Shown: positions 24,052 through 34,708 of the stretch, in pieces
How positions within the stretch are numbered: position 1 is the first letter of the stretch
Layout of the letters: each line of letters starts with the position of its first letter
DNA from: Glycine soja
Taxonomy: Eukaryota > Streptophyta > Magnoliopsida > Fabales > Fabaceae
Length of the DNA: 64,000 nucleotides
Direction: 5' to 3'
Assembly: GCF_004193775.1 (NCBI RefSeq)
Contig: NC_041004.1
Span: forward strand, 4,363,309 to 4,427,308
Position numbers and translations under genes: made by a program
Notes under the pieces: model-generated
Told to the model about the DNA's origin: nothing
The model's input: only the letters and a program-made list of their open reading frames with translations
Databases searched by the model: none

Positions 24052-24722
24052 ATGGCCTCCCGCAACCTCGATGAGGCCCTTGTTCGTCTTGACAATACCA
24101 TGCACTCTATGACCCTCAACATGGACAAGCTTCTCAACCGCCTTACTCTTGTGCCTTCCTCCATCACGCCCAACCCCACACCAGTCCCTCGCCACTCCAC
24201 CTCTGTTCCTGCACAAATTCGGTATGCCCCATCACCGTATGAGGACCTTGTCGGTGTCCTGTTCAAACTCACTCAGACGGGTTCAGTGCTAACATACCTG
24301 AAGGAGTTCGAAGACTTGGCTAATAGAATTATTGGCTTGCCGGCCCCCTTCCTATTGCCTTGCTTCATCTCGGGTTTGACGCTGGAGATCCATCGCGCAG
24401 TCCAGGCCCATCAGCCTATGACTGTGGACCAGGTCACCGACCTCGCGAAGATCCAGGAGCAGAAGCTGTCAGTCCTTCGTCTGCCTCCACCGCAGCTGCG
24501 ACCCCACCGCCAGCCCCTTTGGTTCCCCCTCGTATCACCCCTTTGCCCCATTTGCTGCCTTCCCCACCACAGGCTCCGACCGTCAAGCGTCTCACCCCAG
24601 AGGAGTTAGCCTCGCACCATGAGCACGGGCTGTGCTTCACATGCGATGAGAAGTTCCATGGAGGCCATCAATGTGCCTCTAGGGTTCATCTCTTAATCGC
24701 AGAGGATGAGGAACCCGCAGAC
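24052..24722 (+). pseudogene. Element B gag remnant with zinc knuckle
   Basis: ATG at 24052 opens a gag-like frame. Its central capsid part is deleted: sequence jumps from a proline-rich N-terminus to LFKLTQTGSV and LANRIIGLPAPFLLPCFISGL, which are conserved in this gypsy gag family. The frame shifts near 24470. The following frame carries RLTPEELASHHEHGLCFTCDEKFHGGHQC, a variant CCHC knuckle; only the motif from CFTC to HQC matters here. The frame is cut at 24722 by the hAT insertion and is not functional. Confidence 0.85.
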
Positions 24723-24733
24723 TAGGGGTGGGT

Positions 24734-24967
24734 TAAATAAAAATTATTAATAAAAATAGAACATATTTATTATGGGCCTTCAAATTAATCTGGGCCTTCA
24801 GCAACAATTAATAGTCTTGATAATGTCTCTGCCTCTGGGCCTTCATCCTTCTCCACTTGGGCCTTCATCCTTCTCCACTCGGGGGCTTTGTCCTTCTCCA
24901 CTTGGGCCTTCGTCCTTCTCCACTTGGGCCTTTAGCCTGTATTTGGCCAATTTCAGGATTCTCATCA
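24734..24967 (-). repeat. Element C LTR (3' LTR) with internal 21-bp repeats
   Basis: 234 bp. It contains four diverged copies of GGGCCTTC(A/G)TCCTTCTCCACTT, which create spurious repetitive frames. Preceded on the minus strand by a polypurine tract. Confidence 0.8.
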
Positions 24968-25325
24968 TTCCCTCCTTCTTGGAAAACATTTGCCCTCAAA
25001 TGTCCAGGATCATCACCGGGTTCAAGTACCACTTCCTTCCTTTTCTTGTTGGCTTGCTTGGTATAGCTTTCATTCTTCTTTGCAATTTGCACCTTCACTT
25101 GGTCATACAATCTTTTCACATACTCAACTTTGGTCTGTGCATCCTTATGCTGAGTCTCTTGGGGCTTGCTGTTGTAAGTTGGCCAGTTAGGTAATGAAGC
25201 TTTTGGAAGGAGATCAACTTAATGTTCTATGCTTCTTGAAGGTGGCAGTCCATGAGGAATATCCTTGGGAAAGACATCTTTAAATTCTTGCAATAAGGGT
25301 TGAACACTAGCAGAAACATAAATAG

Positions 25326-26177
25326 TTAACTGATTAGAATTATCACTCTCTCTCTCTCTTGTGTATCACTCCATCTCTCAAGTGTATCACTCTTCCTTTT
25401 TCTATTTCTCTGTGATGCCTCACTATTGTCTCTCTCTTGTTCTCTCTTTTCTCTCTTTCTGATTTGGTCATCACACACTTCTCTGAGGAATAGAGGTTTA
25501 TGAATAATTTTCTGGTCATGGTGCTGGAAAGAAATCTTGTTGGTGAAGCCATCATGCACTGCTTTGGTGTCCTCTTCAATGTTGGCCCTCACTAGTGTCA
25601 TCTCCATCTCCTTGTCCTTAACAATCAAACTTCCCTGGGATAACCTCTGGAGTTTCTGTCGCATGGTTCTACTGTAGCTAGTTGGAACATACCTCTTTCG
25701 CATAACCCTTCTCATCTCAGCCCATGTATCTATCTCCCGCCCTTCTTCTCTCTTCATCTCTCTTTGATTTTTCTTCCACCAAACAAGGGCATAGTCTGAG
25801 AATGTAGCTGCTGCTAACTTCACCTTCTGCTCTTCTGGATAATCATTGTACGAGAATGCATGTTGAATCTTCATCTCCTAAGTAAGGTAGGCGTCTGGGT
25901 CACTCCTGCCTTTAAAAGAGGATACATTGAGTTTTACTCCCTCAATTCTGTCTTGCCCCTCTATTCGGTTCGATCCATCATTGACCCTTCTGTTGCCACC
26001 ATAAGGTCTTCCAACATTTGGATTCATTTGGTGCTCTAGTCCTTCTATTCTCCTGTAGAGCTCTTCATTGTTACGTTTCAACAAACGTTGCATTTGTGTA
26101 GTCATCATGTCCAGTAATAAGCGTTGAAATCCGTCCAGTTGATGATATACACCACCATTGTCACCAGCTCCTGCCAT
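25326..26177 (-). pseudogene. Element C gag (Retrotrans_gag-type) with one nonsense codon
   Basis: The frame opens at 26177 (MAGAGDNGG...), runs to a TAG at 25875-25877, and resumes in the same frame as MKIQHAFSYNDYPEEQKVKLAAATFSDYALVWW, which matches the gypsy gag capsid core; only the VKLAAATFSDYALVWW part is diagnostic. RRVMRKRYVPTSY, conserved in Tekay/Del-like gag, and LRQ-type motifs follow. The C-terminal part departs from the family into a basic, RE-rich stretch. The stop sits where Trp is usual (TGG to TAG). Not functional as it stands. Confidence 0.8.
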
Positions 26178-26436
26178 GATTAAGGAACAAAGAATTATGC
26201 AGTAATTTTAAAAAAAAAAATTCAGGACCTCACCACACCCTACTCACGTGTTTCTCTCTTTGATGGTAGTTCACTCGTGTTTAATGCTCTCAATATAGGC
26301 TTTTGTGTAATGTATTCCCTCTTGCCTTTTACCACTCGTGTTCACTCTTAAGTTCCTAGATGGACCAAATTAGACACACAAGGTAATATAAAATAAAAGG
26401 AAATACAATATAATTATCATAGACTGAGTAACAAAT

Positions 26437-26650
26437 TTGATTTGGGATAACAACTTGGACTTGATTTGGATAGCAGATTGGATTTGATTTGGATAAAAGA
26501 TCAGATTTGATTTGGATAATATATTAGATTTGACTTGGATAACAGATTAGATTGGATTTGGATAACTAATTAGATTTAATTTGGATAACAGATATGATAA
26601 CAAATAAGATAACAGATAGGATAATAGATAAGATAACAGATATGACAAGT
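26437..26650. repeat. 23-bp minisatellite in element C
   Basis: Six or so diverged copies of a 23-bp unit of the form ATTTGATTTGGATAACAGATT (26437-26595), passing into shorter GATAACAGATA-type repeats. It lies in the 5' untranslated part of element C. Confidence 0.85.
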
Positions 26651-27158
26651 AAACTTCAAATGCTCATAACTTTTGCTACGATTGTCCGTTTGAGGCCTAC
26701 TATATATCAAAACGCTCAGAATTCAGAGGAGAATCCAGATAAGGGGATTTGGTACACGATTTTCTGCCAAAAAAAAGCCTCTAACTGCCTCAATTTCGTG
26801 TTCAAAGATTAAACACCCACTTTTTTTTTTCTTTTTTTCTTCTTTTTTTTTTAAAAAAAATTTTGCAACTTTTTTTTTACTTGAAACAGAACTCAAACAA
26901 CTTTTTTTTTTACACAAAGTCTGAAAGACACAAGAAACAAAAACGTGACAAGAACGAAACAAAGACACAAACAAGAATGCAACAAGACGCAAACAAGAAA
27001 ACAAATAACAGAAGAAGGACAAAACACGAACCTAGACAAATTACAAAGAAAAATAATAGGATAGGATAGAACCTGTGTCAAGAGCCGAAGCTCTGATACA
27101 GATGATGTGAACCTGAGTAGGAGCGGATCGTTTGATACAGGCTATGGAGTTCTGGATG

Positions 27159-27232
27159 ACGCCACTTCCAATGAAGGAAGATAAGTCAGGGTAGACGCCA
27201 CTTCCGGTGAAGGAAGATAAGTCAGGGTAGAT
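27159..27232. repeat. Short tandem duplication in element C leader
   Basis: GACGCCACTTCC(A/G)(A/G)TGAAGGAAGATAAGTCAGGGTA occurs twice in a row, period about 37 bp. It lies between the gag start and the 5' LTR. Confidence 0.85.
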
Positions 27233-28153
27233 ACCACAAGAATTACCTTGATAAGTCTGAGATTGGTTCAACAAGGAACCCAGAGAGAAGCTCTCACCAA
27301 ATTTTATCAAATGCCAAAAGTTTTTTTTCTATTGAAAACAAAAACCAATACTTATAGCGTATCTGAACAAAAAGATAAAAATAGACCTGAGCCTTCTAAA
27401 CAGTTTGGGCCAAAATTACAATAAATAAAAATTATTAATAAAAATAGAACATATTTATTATGGGCCTTTAAATTAATTTGGGCCTTCAGCAACAATTAAT
27501 AGTCTTGATAATGTCTCTGCCTCTGGGCCTTCATCCTTCTCCACTTGGGCCTTCATCCTTCTTCACTCGGGGGCTTTGTCCTTCTCCACTTGGGCCTTCG
27601 TCCTTCTCCACTTGGGCCTTTAGCCTCTATTTGGCCAGTTTTAGGATTCTCATCACCCAGGTCAATGGACTGGCCCGCGGGACCAACGGTTCGCGCGAGT
27701 TACGGACCAATTTTTTTAAACGGTTCATGGTTATGTCATATTTTTTTGCCCACCCCGCTTAACCCGCAGACTATGCGGGTTTGGCTCGCGGGGTCCACGG
27801 GTTGCCCGCAGCCCACATTAGGTTTGATTTGTGTGACCCTGACCCAATTGTATTAGGTTTGATTTTCTCTTTTTTTACTTTAAACTTTTCTTTTAAAATA
27901 ACAGATAAAAAAATATATTAGATAAGATAAATATTTAAAGATAAAAATAAAAGATTTGAATTAAAAGATGGTAAAGATAAAAAAGATAAGATAAGAAAAA
28001 TAAAAGATAACAGAAATAAAAGATTAAGATAAAAAAAATAAGTGATAACATGTTAAAAATCTTTCTTTTTGATATTTTCTCGATCTTTTTTTCTTTTAAT
28101 CTATCATTTTCATATCTGTAAGACATAAATAATAAAAATATCAATTCGCAGAC

Positions 28154-28660
28154 TAGGGGTGGGTAAATGGGCCCAGGTCCATGAACTAGCCCGCGGGGCC
28201 CGTGGTCCTTAAGTTACAAACCAATTTTTTTAAACGGTTCATGGTTATGTCATATTTTTTTGCCCGCCCCGCTTAACCCGTGGACTATGTGGGTTTGGCC
28301 CGCGAGGTCCATGGGTTGCTCGCAGCCCGCATTAGGTTTGATTTGTGTGACCTTGACCTAATTATATTAGGTTTGATTTTCTCTTTTTTACTTTAAACTT
28401 TTCTTTTAAAATAATAGATAAAGAAATATATTAGATAAGACAAATATTTAAAAATAAAAATAAAAGATTTAAATTAAAAGATGGTGAAGATAAAAAGATA
28501 AGATAAGAAAAATAAAAGATAACAGAAATAAAAGATTAAGATAAAAAAAAAAGATAAGTGATAACATGCTAAAAATCTTCATTTTTGATATTTTCTCAAT
28601 CTTTTTTCTTTTAATCTATCATTTTTATATCTGCAAGCCATAAATAATAAAAATATCAAT
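28154..28660. repeat. Second copy of hAT left end
   Basis: About 500 bp colinear with 27656-28145 (GGCCCGCGGG, TTAAACGGTTCATGGTTATG, TTAGGTTTGATTTGTGTGAC and the A-rich GATAAAA tract). It begins with a complete terminal TAGGGGTGGGTAAATGGGCC and is preceded by TCGCAGAC, a one-base variant of the host target duplication. Confidence 0.85.
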
Positions 28661-29325
28661 CCTTATCATTTAAGCTAAAAATAATTGTTAAATAAATATT
28701 TTTAAAGATATTTCAATATATTTTTATTATAAAAATAACTCACATCATATTTAACACTCTTTCCCTTACAAGGAAAACAAAACGTGACTCACACTCACGC
28801 AGTCACGTGACACACCACAGCGACACAGCCTCGGCCCACCACCGCGCCACCACGTAAAGTACATCTCTTCTCTCTCTAGAATTTATTTTAATCCTATTTT
28901 TGTTGGGACTGAATCATTGTTGTTGTACTCTTAAATGTGAAGATGAAAAAGGCTCTAGCTACTTCAAATATGAAATCATTTGTTGCTAGAGATGTTTAAA
29001 TTTCATATTTTAGATTTATTTCTTGGATTTTCTTTTGTTAAGACATTATTTATTTTATTGATGTAATTGACTAATTATTGAGATTTTATTTACAGCTATA
29101 TTGAACTTAATTTGATTGTATTGTATTTTTATTAAAATTAAAATTCTTTTAAAATTAGGCCTGTGGACCGGTCTGTTTGACCTGTGGGGTCTGCGAGGCG
29201 GGGGAGGATCAATTTATTTTGTCCCTGTAAGAAGCGGGGCGGACTGGCCCGGTCCGCTGCCAATGCGAGCGGGCCTTACGCGGGGCAGGGCGGCCCGCTT
29301 ACCCACCCCTACCGCAGACCCATTG

Positions 29326-29932
29326 GGTCCTAATATAGAGAAACCTGACCCGAAGCTAGCCACACCCGTATCCGAAGGACCTGACCCAAAGCCCACACTT
29401 GACCTAGACCCAAAACCCACACCTGACCCAGACCCAAACCCCACACCCGACCCGGAACCGACCCAAATTAGTTCGAAGTCCTTATCGGGTGATTTAGCAT
29501 CGAGAATTTTGTACCCCGTCGGCCTTCTCTCCGGCAATCGTGTGGTCCTCCTTGTTGATGAGGGAAGTAACCACAACTTCCTCCAGCCTCAACTAGTTAT
29601 CACTCTGGGCTTACCTTGTCGGACCGCTCCAACACCATTACGCGTGATGTTCTTTCATCACGGGTGCTTCATGGAATTGCAGGGCGAGAATTCCACCACT
29701 CCGGGTCTTCTTCCCCAACACCAGTTCTGCCACCTTTGTCAGCACAACGAGGGTGTTTTGCACTTCCATATTGCTAATGCTGTGTTTCCTAAAGCTTCTC
29801 CTGACTCACTACCCATTGACACACCTAGTGCAGTTCGTCGGAATAAACCTTGGGATCCCGGTATTGTTTTTGGACGCCATCGTTTGAAAAACCAACACCT
29901 TGAGGACAAGGTGTTTTTGATAGGACAGGGAG
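29326..29932 (+). pseudogene. Element B protease-region remnant
   Basis: An open frame after the hAT insertion. A tandem PDPKPT-type repeat (about 29385-29460) is followed by a retropepsin-like VVLLVDEGSNHNFLQPQLV. The family has DSGSTHNFLQ, so the catalytic DSG is changed to DEG. The frame then jumps to a C-terminal RLKNQHLEDKVF tail and runs into the right LTR. All of RT, RNase H and integrase is missing. Confidence 0.75.
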
Positions 29933-30298
29933 TGATAGGAAAGCGTGATAGCATAGCATACAAAGGGATGTATTCAGAAGAAATAGATACGAATCAAAAC
30001 ATAGCAACTACAGGGGTGTCTATAGCAAATAAGGGTGCAAATCAAGCAGAAAAAGAGGTGCAAGCAGCAGTCAATACCAAAAGAAAGATATCGAAGCCTG
30101 CTTACCTTAAGGACTACGTGTGATCCTAAGCAATGATGTTGAATGATCTGTGCTGCAAGCAAGGGAGACAAGAATAACGAAGCACGATATGAATGAAATT
30201 AGCAAATTACTCCCCTTTTTGCTCTTCTTCTTCCTCTGGAGGTTCTGGTGCCTCGAAGCTAGCTCTTAATTTCCTGCATTTATGTTCAGTTCGTAACA
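29933..30298 (+). repeat. Element B right LTR, 80 bp deleted
   Basis: TGATAGGAAAG to GTTCGTAACA. Relative to the left LTR, the segment from GATTTCTGATT to AATAAGC is missing between AATAACGA and GCACGATATG. Microhomology at the joint is CGA/GCA-like. Confidence 0.9.
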
Positions 30299-30422
30299 CC
30301 CTCCCTTTCCTGAGGAAGAGCTTAGTCTCAATCTCTTTTTGATTTCTACACCTCAAAATACTGACTCTCTCTCCTCTCATCCGGCATGATTCTCTTGTCT
30401 CCCTCTACACTCTCCTTACAAG

Positions 30423-31574
30423 TTATCCATTCCATTATGCCAACCTATGTTCCTTTTTCACTTCAGCTAGTGCAACTTGTGCGGCTGATTCTTTCTACTG
30501 TCACACACAAGCAAGTCTTGTTTCTGAGGCCCATTTGTCCTTTCTTTTTCTATTCCCCCACCCCCTCTTTTCCCTATCCTTTTATATACCTTCATTATGT
30601 ACCTATCAAGTTCTAACCAGGAAAATTCCGAAAACATTTCTAACCCAAATCTCCAAATTCACATGATGTCAAATTAGAAACAAACTAAATAAATAAGAAA
30701 ATGTGATTAAAAATAATATATAACACTACAGAGAAAAAAATCAGAAAATTCATTTTCCATGCATACTATAAAGAGATTACAAAGTCAAAAAATATATGTT
30801 TTCATGGGAGAAATGTTCATGTGAACACAATAATTACCTTGACTCCGTATAGTGATATTTTGTTGCATATCATTGCAGCAACTTTTTCAAGAGAATGACT
30901 TGAGTATTTCCCACCTCTAGCTTCTTCTTCAATTTTTATTTGCAGAACTGTTGGAATTTGAATCAGTGGGAACTTGCAGCAAGCAAGCAACAGAAGCAGG
31001 GGGTGCAATTAGAAAACAAGACCAAGAGAGCAATTACAAGGCCCACTTACCTCAAGGATTAGGTGTGAAACAAGCAGGTGCACTATCTGGAAGAATGATG
31101 CTTGTCATGTAGGGGTAGACAAACTTAACCATTTCCTGATTTTCTGTAGCACAAAAAGACAAATTCGATTATTGAGAAATCAGTATAAATAATACTATGT
31201 AATAACAACATCAATCAATGGAATATACAATTGTTCCCTCCCTTATTCTTCTCTCTGTGGAGGCCCTGGTCCTCAAAAAACAGCTTCTATCTTCTTCCCT
31301 ATCAACAAGTATATAGCATATATAATTATGTATGACAATTTTAAGAAAATAAACAACACTAATATAAAATATATAGAATGGTAAAATACAAAAAAAAAAC
31401 AAAAAAAACAAGATCATACCTGCATTTCGAGTGGTATCTTATGGAATCTAGATTACCCAAGAACAGAAATTAAAAACTTGAAAGAAGAAACAGAGAAAAA
31501 AGAAAAATATTTAAGATATGTTGTAACCCGGAATCAAAATAAAAGTTTATAAATAATTCAAGCACATATATATA
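30423..31574. repeat. Dispersed 1.1 kb repeat, copy 2
   Basis: The counterpart of 14628-15758, colinear with small insertions (for example 30830-30850, CCTTGACTCCGTATAG). No gene recognised. Confidence 0.75.
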
Positions 31575-32510
31575 CACCAAATAATAATACCTTAGTAAAA
31601 GCAAAAAAAATAATAATACCTTAGCAAATTTTCCTCTGAAAACAGAGAGTGCAACCTTCCACAAGGCTCGTGTGTAATGCATGATTACTGCAGTAAAACA
31701 ATTTCCACTGTTTTCTCTTCTATGTGATTTAGAACACCACAATGTCATGTAAAAAATTGACAAGAACCCATATAACAGGTGCTCATGCGTGTGAACCAAC
31801 AAATATTTTTAATTGGATACCTAATTCTGTGACTTCAAAGTTCAACCAGGAGAGGTGTCCTAACTTCATACATTGAAAGCCATAAGCAGGAACAACAAAG
31901 AGCAACTTAAAGAATAAGTAGCCTCGGTAGTCTATCACACAAGCAATATGTTCTATATTAATTTAATTATGTTGCACACGTTGACATGGTGTTTTTGAAA
32001 AGTCAATCCAATAAACCATACCAGTTTTAGTCCAAATGAAATGCAATTACTTAAAAATGATTGCACAAATGTTTGAAACTAGTATCTCCTGCAAACTACC
32101 CAAAGACCTTGTCACTTGCCCACTACCAGTGGCACGTCCAAGATGATGAGCAATCAATCTGCAAGGTGTCAGCCTTCAAGCATAAATCAATCTGCAAGGT
32201 GTCAGCCTTCAAGCATAAATCAATCTGCATTCTGCAAGCAAACATCAAATCTCCTTATTTGTGCCTTTCTTTTAAAGTCATGCTATATTATGTATCGTTT
32301 ACTGCTAAGCAAGATGAAAGAGCAATCATAACATCATGGGTCAGTACAAACAAATATACTGCAAACTGAAATGCAACCTTGTTTACAGCCCAATGCTTCT
32401 TTTCAATTAATTTCATTCCAACATAGCATGTAAATTGAACAAATTAAAAAATTACTATCCATAACATCTATTTCGATGAACTATCGCATAGCTAATCTAT
32501 TTGTTCGGGG
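31575..32510. other. Intergenic DNA, no assignable gene
   Basis: No recognised protein. A minus-strand open stretch near 31640-31790 is unassigned. At 32150-32229 a 38-bp unit (AATCAATCTGCAAGGTGTCA plus 18 bases) is tandemly repeated twice. Confidence 0.5.
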
Positions 32511-32519
32511 TCTTGAAGT

Positions 32520-32902
32520 TAAAGCTTGGAGGACAAAACAAAGTAGTGTACAAGTACTTGGTGCTATGGCATACCGTGCTCCTCAACATTTGTCTCGGTG
32601 TCTCCCTAAGATTGTTCCCAAATTGACTGAGGTATAATATGAAGCAAACATTATTTTTCACTTCTAAATTCCTTTTAAGCTATAGATTGCATTACCTTAA
32701 CCCATCTCAGTATTTGAAGGTTTTGACTGATACACATCCTAAAGTCAGTCAGCTGGGCAAATGGCCCCTTCAACACGTTAGTCTTGACTTACGAACTATT
32801 CTATCCATTTGACTCCTGCTTCTGTGATTAATGTTTTTTACAGGTTGAGAATGTGATAAAGAGTCCAGAAATATCTGGTCTTGTCCCTACTCTACTTAAG
32901 TA
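32520..32902 (+). pseudogene. GCN1 (ILITYHIA)-like gene fragment, three exons
   Basis: Three short exon-like blocks on the plus strand match the HEAT-repeat core of GCN1, the translational regulator that works with the GCN2 kinase. They are: [21 protein letters not shown]... (to about 32631); VLTDTHPKV (32715-32777, then degraded); and VENVIKSPEISGLVPTLLK (32844-32900), followed by TAA. The order and reading agree with plant GCN1, and intervening sequences are intron-like. The rest of this roughly 2600-residue protein is absent, so it is a fragment. Assignment is from memory of the family. Confidence 0.75.
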
Positions 32903-32949
32903 AATTGGTGTTTTCGGTATCTAGAGGGAGGAATAAAAGTAATTCTTTT

Positions 32950-33540
32950 GAAATTATGGCATAAAAAATCATCATTCAATTCAACTCTACTTTTATATGT
33001 TGCATATTTATTGTAATTGTTTGATGTATATTTTCATGAAATTTCATCCTTCAAATCTGGTCTATACAAAAATGTTACTGTTAGTTAAGTAAAAAAAATA
33101 GTGAGATTATCTCAAACAACAATAGTAAAATGAGAGAGAAAGAAAATTTAAGTAAAAAAAGAAATGATGAGCAAATGAAAATATTTTATTATATTTAAAA
33201 AAAGATATATTTTTTCTCTTATGATATTTAATAAATATAATTTCTTTAAAATAATTTTTATTTTTATTTTAAATCAACAATTATTATGAAATATAAGTTT
33301 TTATCAATAGTTGAGATAAATTTAAGTGAACTTGGTATCAATGATGATTGTGTAGTTAAAGTCCTAGATCCAACGACTCATAAAAGTTTAAATTTCCTTT
33401 GCATATAATATAAATAGACATAACTCTAAAAATGAATTTTTATTTTATTTTTTTGTTAAAGTCTTAAAAATATTTATCCTCTAATTTATTTTTTCTCCTC
33501 ACAATTATTTTTATCTTTTGTAAAAGATAAATTATAATGT
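32950..33540 (-). repeat. Relic of CNL upstream flank (fourth copy)
   Basis: Colinear with 9995-10440 and 21838-22270: blocks ATTCAATTCAACTCT, ATTGTAATT(A/G)TTTGAT, GAGATTATCTCAAACAACAAT, AAAATGAGAGA(T/G)AAAGAAAA, ATATAATTTCT and ATCCTCTAA(C/T)TTATTTTTTCTC. About 55 bp near 33340-33400 is an insertion. No NLR coding sequence accompanies it. Confidence 0.75.
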
Positions 33541-34708
33541 ATTTTTTTAACAATTTTAATATACTATTATTATATTTTTATTTAATATTTATGAATATTT
33601 CTATAATTTAAACTCATGCACTAAGTATAAATTATATTTTTTTCATGACATTAATGCAAAGTATCAATTTTATATACTGATAACTCATCTTTGAAGAGAA
33701 ATTTAGTTAGTAATCTTTAACGAAGTCACTATTTTTAATTATTTTTAATATGTAAGACTTAAATCTAAAATTTTGAGTTAAGGAGATGTATTTTATTTTT
33801 GTCTTAACTCTTCGATTCATCATGTGAAATGATCCTGAAGTCACCAGTTAAGTAAAATCTTATCAATAATTATTTTTGTTAAGCCGAATTCAGATAATAT
33901 CCAAACGATTCAACTTTATTTTAAATACACTAATCACTTATACTCAGTCACTTAATCATTTGGTTGCATCAGATTTAATTTCACTCTAGGCAATAACATG
34001 TTGGTCACAAGAATATATATTACATATTAACTTTGAAAATAAAATATAATAAAATTTCTAACTCAACTTTTTAATTTTCTTAGTTTTCATTCTAATAGTA
34101 TGGTCACTCATCAAAGCATGGCTTGGGTATATACTATATAGCGAAGATCCTCCGTCATCTTGAGGATATATCATGATCATAAGTGGAATAAGAATGCACA
34201 TATTGCAAAGATAGAAATTTATGAAAGACAGTGCATCTGAAAAGCAGATGGATTATCATTGATATGCATAGTAGTTGGCCAATAATTAAGATTAGCATTC
34301 CAGCTCACGAATTGTTCGCACTATTTCGCTACTGCTTGCTAATTGATTCAACAATTGAATGATATCAGAATGGTTTGTAGTTATAATTGAATCCCTAGCT
34401 ACTTTATGATAAAGCTTGGCAATCAGGTTGCACTTGGATAATCACTTGGATGAACCACAATATCGTTATGGGCTAGCATTTCTGCTTACGTATATATCAT
34501 ACATATATATCCGGCAATGCTCACATGGATTGACATTTATAAAACATTTTTGCACATATGCAAGAATTGCAACATATATATTAAAAGCGGCTTTTTCACC
34601 AAATAAATATTTGCTAAACAAATCATCACGAAAATAATATTGAAAAAAATACAAATAAGTTCGTTTGGCTTTGCTTTTTCATACATGCGGTTAGAATAAA
34701 GGTGTAAT
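33541..34708. other. Intergenic DNA, no gene seen
   Basis: No domain-bearing frame or repeat structure that I can support. Confidence 0.5.

Larger units (their letters stand above)
24734..27655 (-). mobile_element. Deleted Ty3/gypsy retrotransposon (element C), minus strand, nested in hAT
   Basis: Direct terminal repeats of 234 bp lie at 24734-24967 and 27422-27655, with few differences. On the minus strand they start TGATGAGAATCC. A purine tract (AAGAAGGAGGGAA) lies just before the 3' copy, fixing the orientation. The interior holds gag (26177-25326), a scrap of pol (around 25330-25190, [19 protein letters not shown]) and the integrase tail (around 25120-24980, ending FQEGGNDENPE). Most of pol is deleted. 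The ends lack the usual CA and no 5-bp target duplication is present. Compared with the uninterrupted hAT end at 28154, a few bases are missing at the insertion site. Confidence 0.85.
24723..29311. mobile_element. Non-autonomous hAT-type element with internal end duplication
   Basis: The termini are TAGGGGTGGGT at 24723 and its complement ACCCACCCCTA ending at 29311. The flanks are a perfect 8-bp target duplication CCGCAGAC (24715-24722 and 29312-29319), which is diagnostic of hAT. The subterminal regions are GC-rich (GGCCCGCGGG-like) around an AT-rich interior. No transposase frame is visible, so it is non-autonomous. Its left end occurs twice, at 24723-28145 (interrupted by element C) and at 28154-28660. 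The second copy is again preceded by TCGCAGAC. Confidence 0.88.
23584..30298 (+). mobile_element. Ty3/gypsy LTR retrotransposon (element B), deleted, interrupted by hAT and element C
   Basis: The LTRs are 23584-24029 (446 bp) and 29933-30298 (366 bp). Both begin TGATAGGAAAG and end GTTCGTAACA, and are flanked by a perfect 5-bp target duplication CCCTC (23579-23583 and 30299-30303). The right LTR lacks about 80 bp present in the left. A primer-binding-like TGGTGCTCTCG starts at 24032. A purine tract (GGACAGGGAG) precedes the right LTR. The interior keeps pieces of gag, a zinc knuckle and an aberrant protease. Reverse transcriptase, RNase H and integrase are absent. It is a non-autonomous deletion derivative, opened at 24723-29311 by a hAT element. 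Confidence 0.92.

Noticed and set aside
24772..25194. Repetitive PSPLGPSS frame in element C LTR
   Set aside because: Arises from 21-bp repeats in the LTR; the same frame recurs in the other LTR at 27478.
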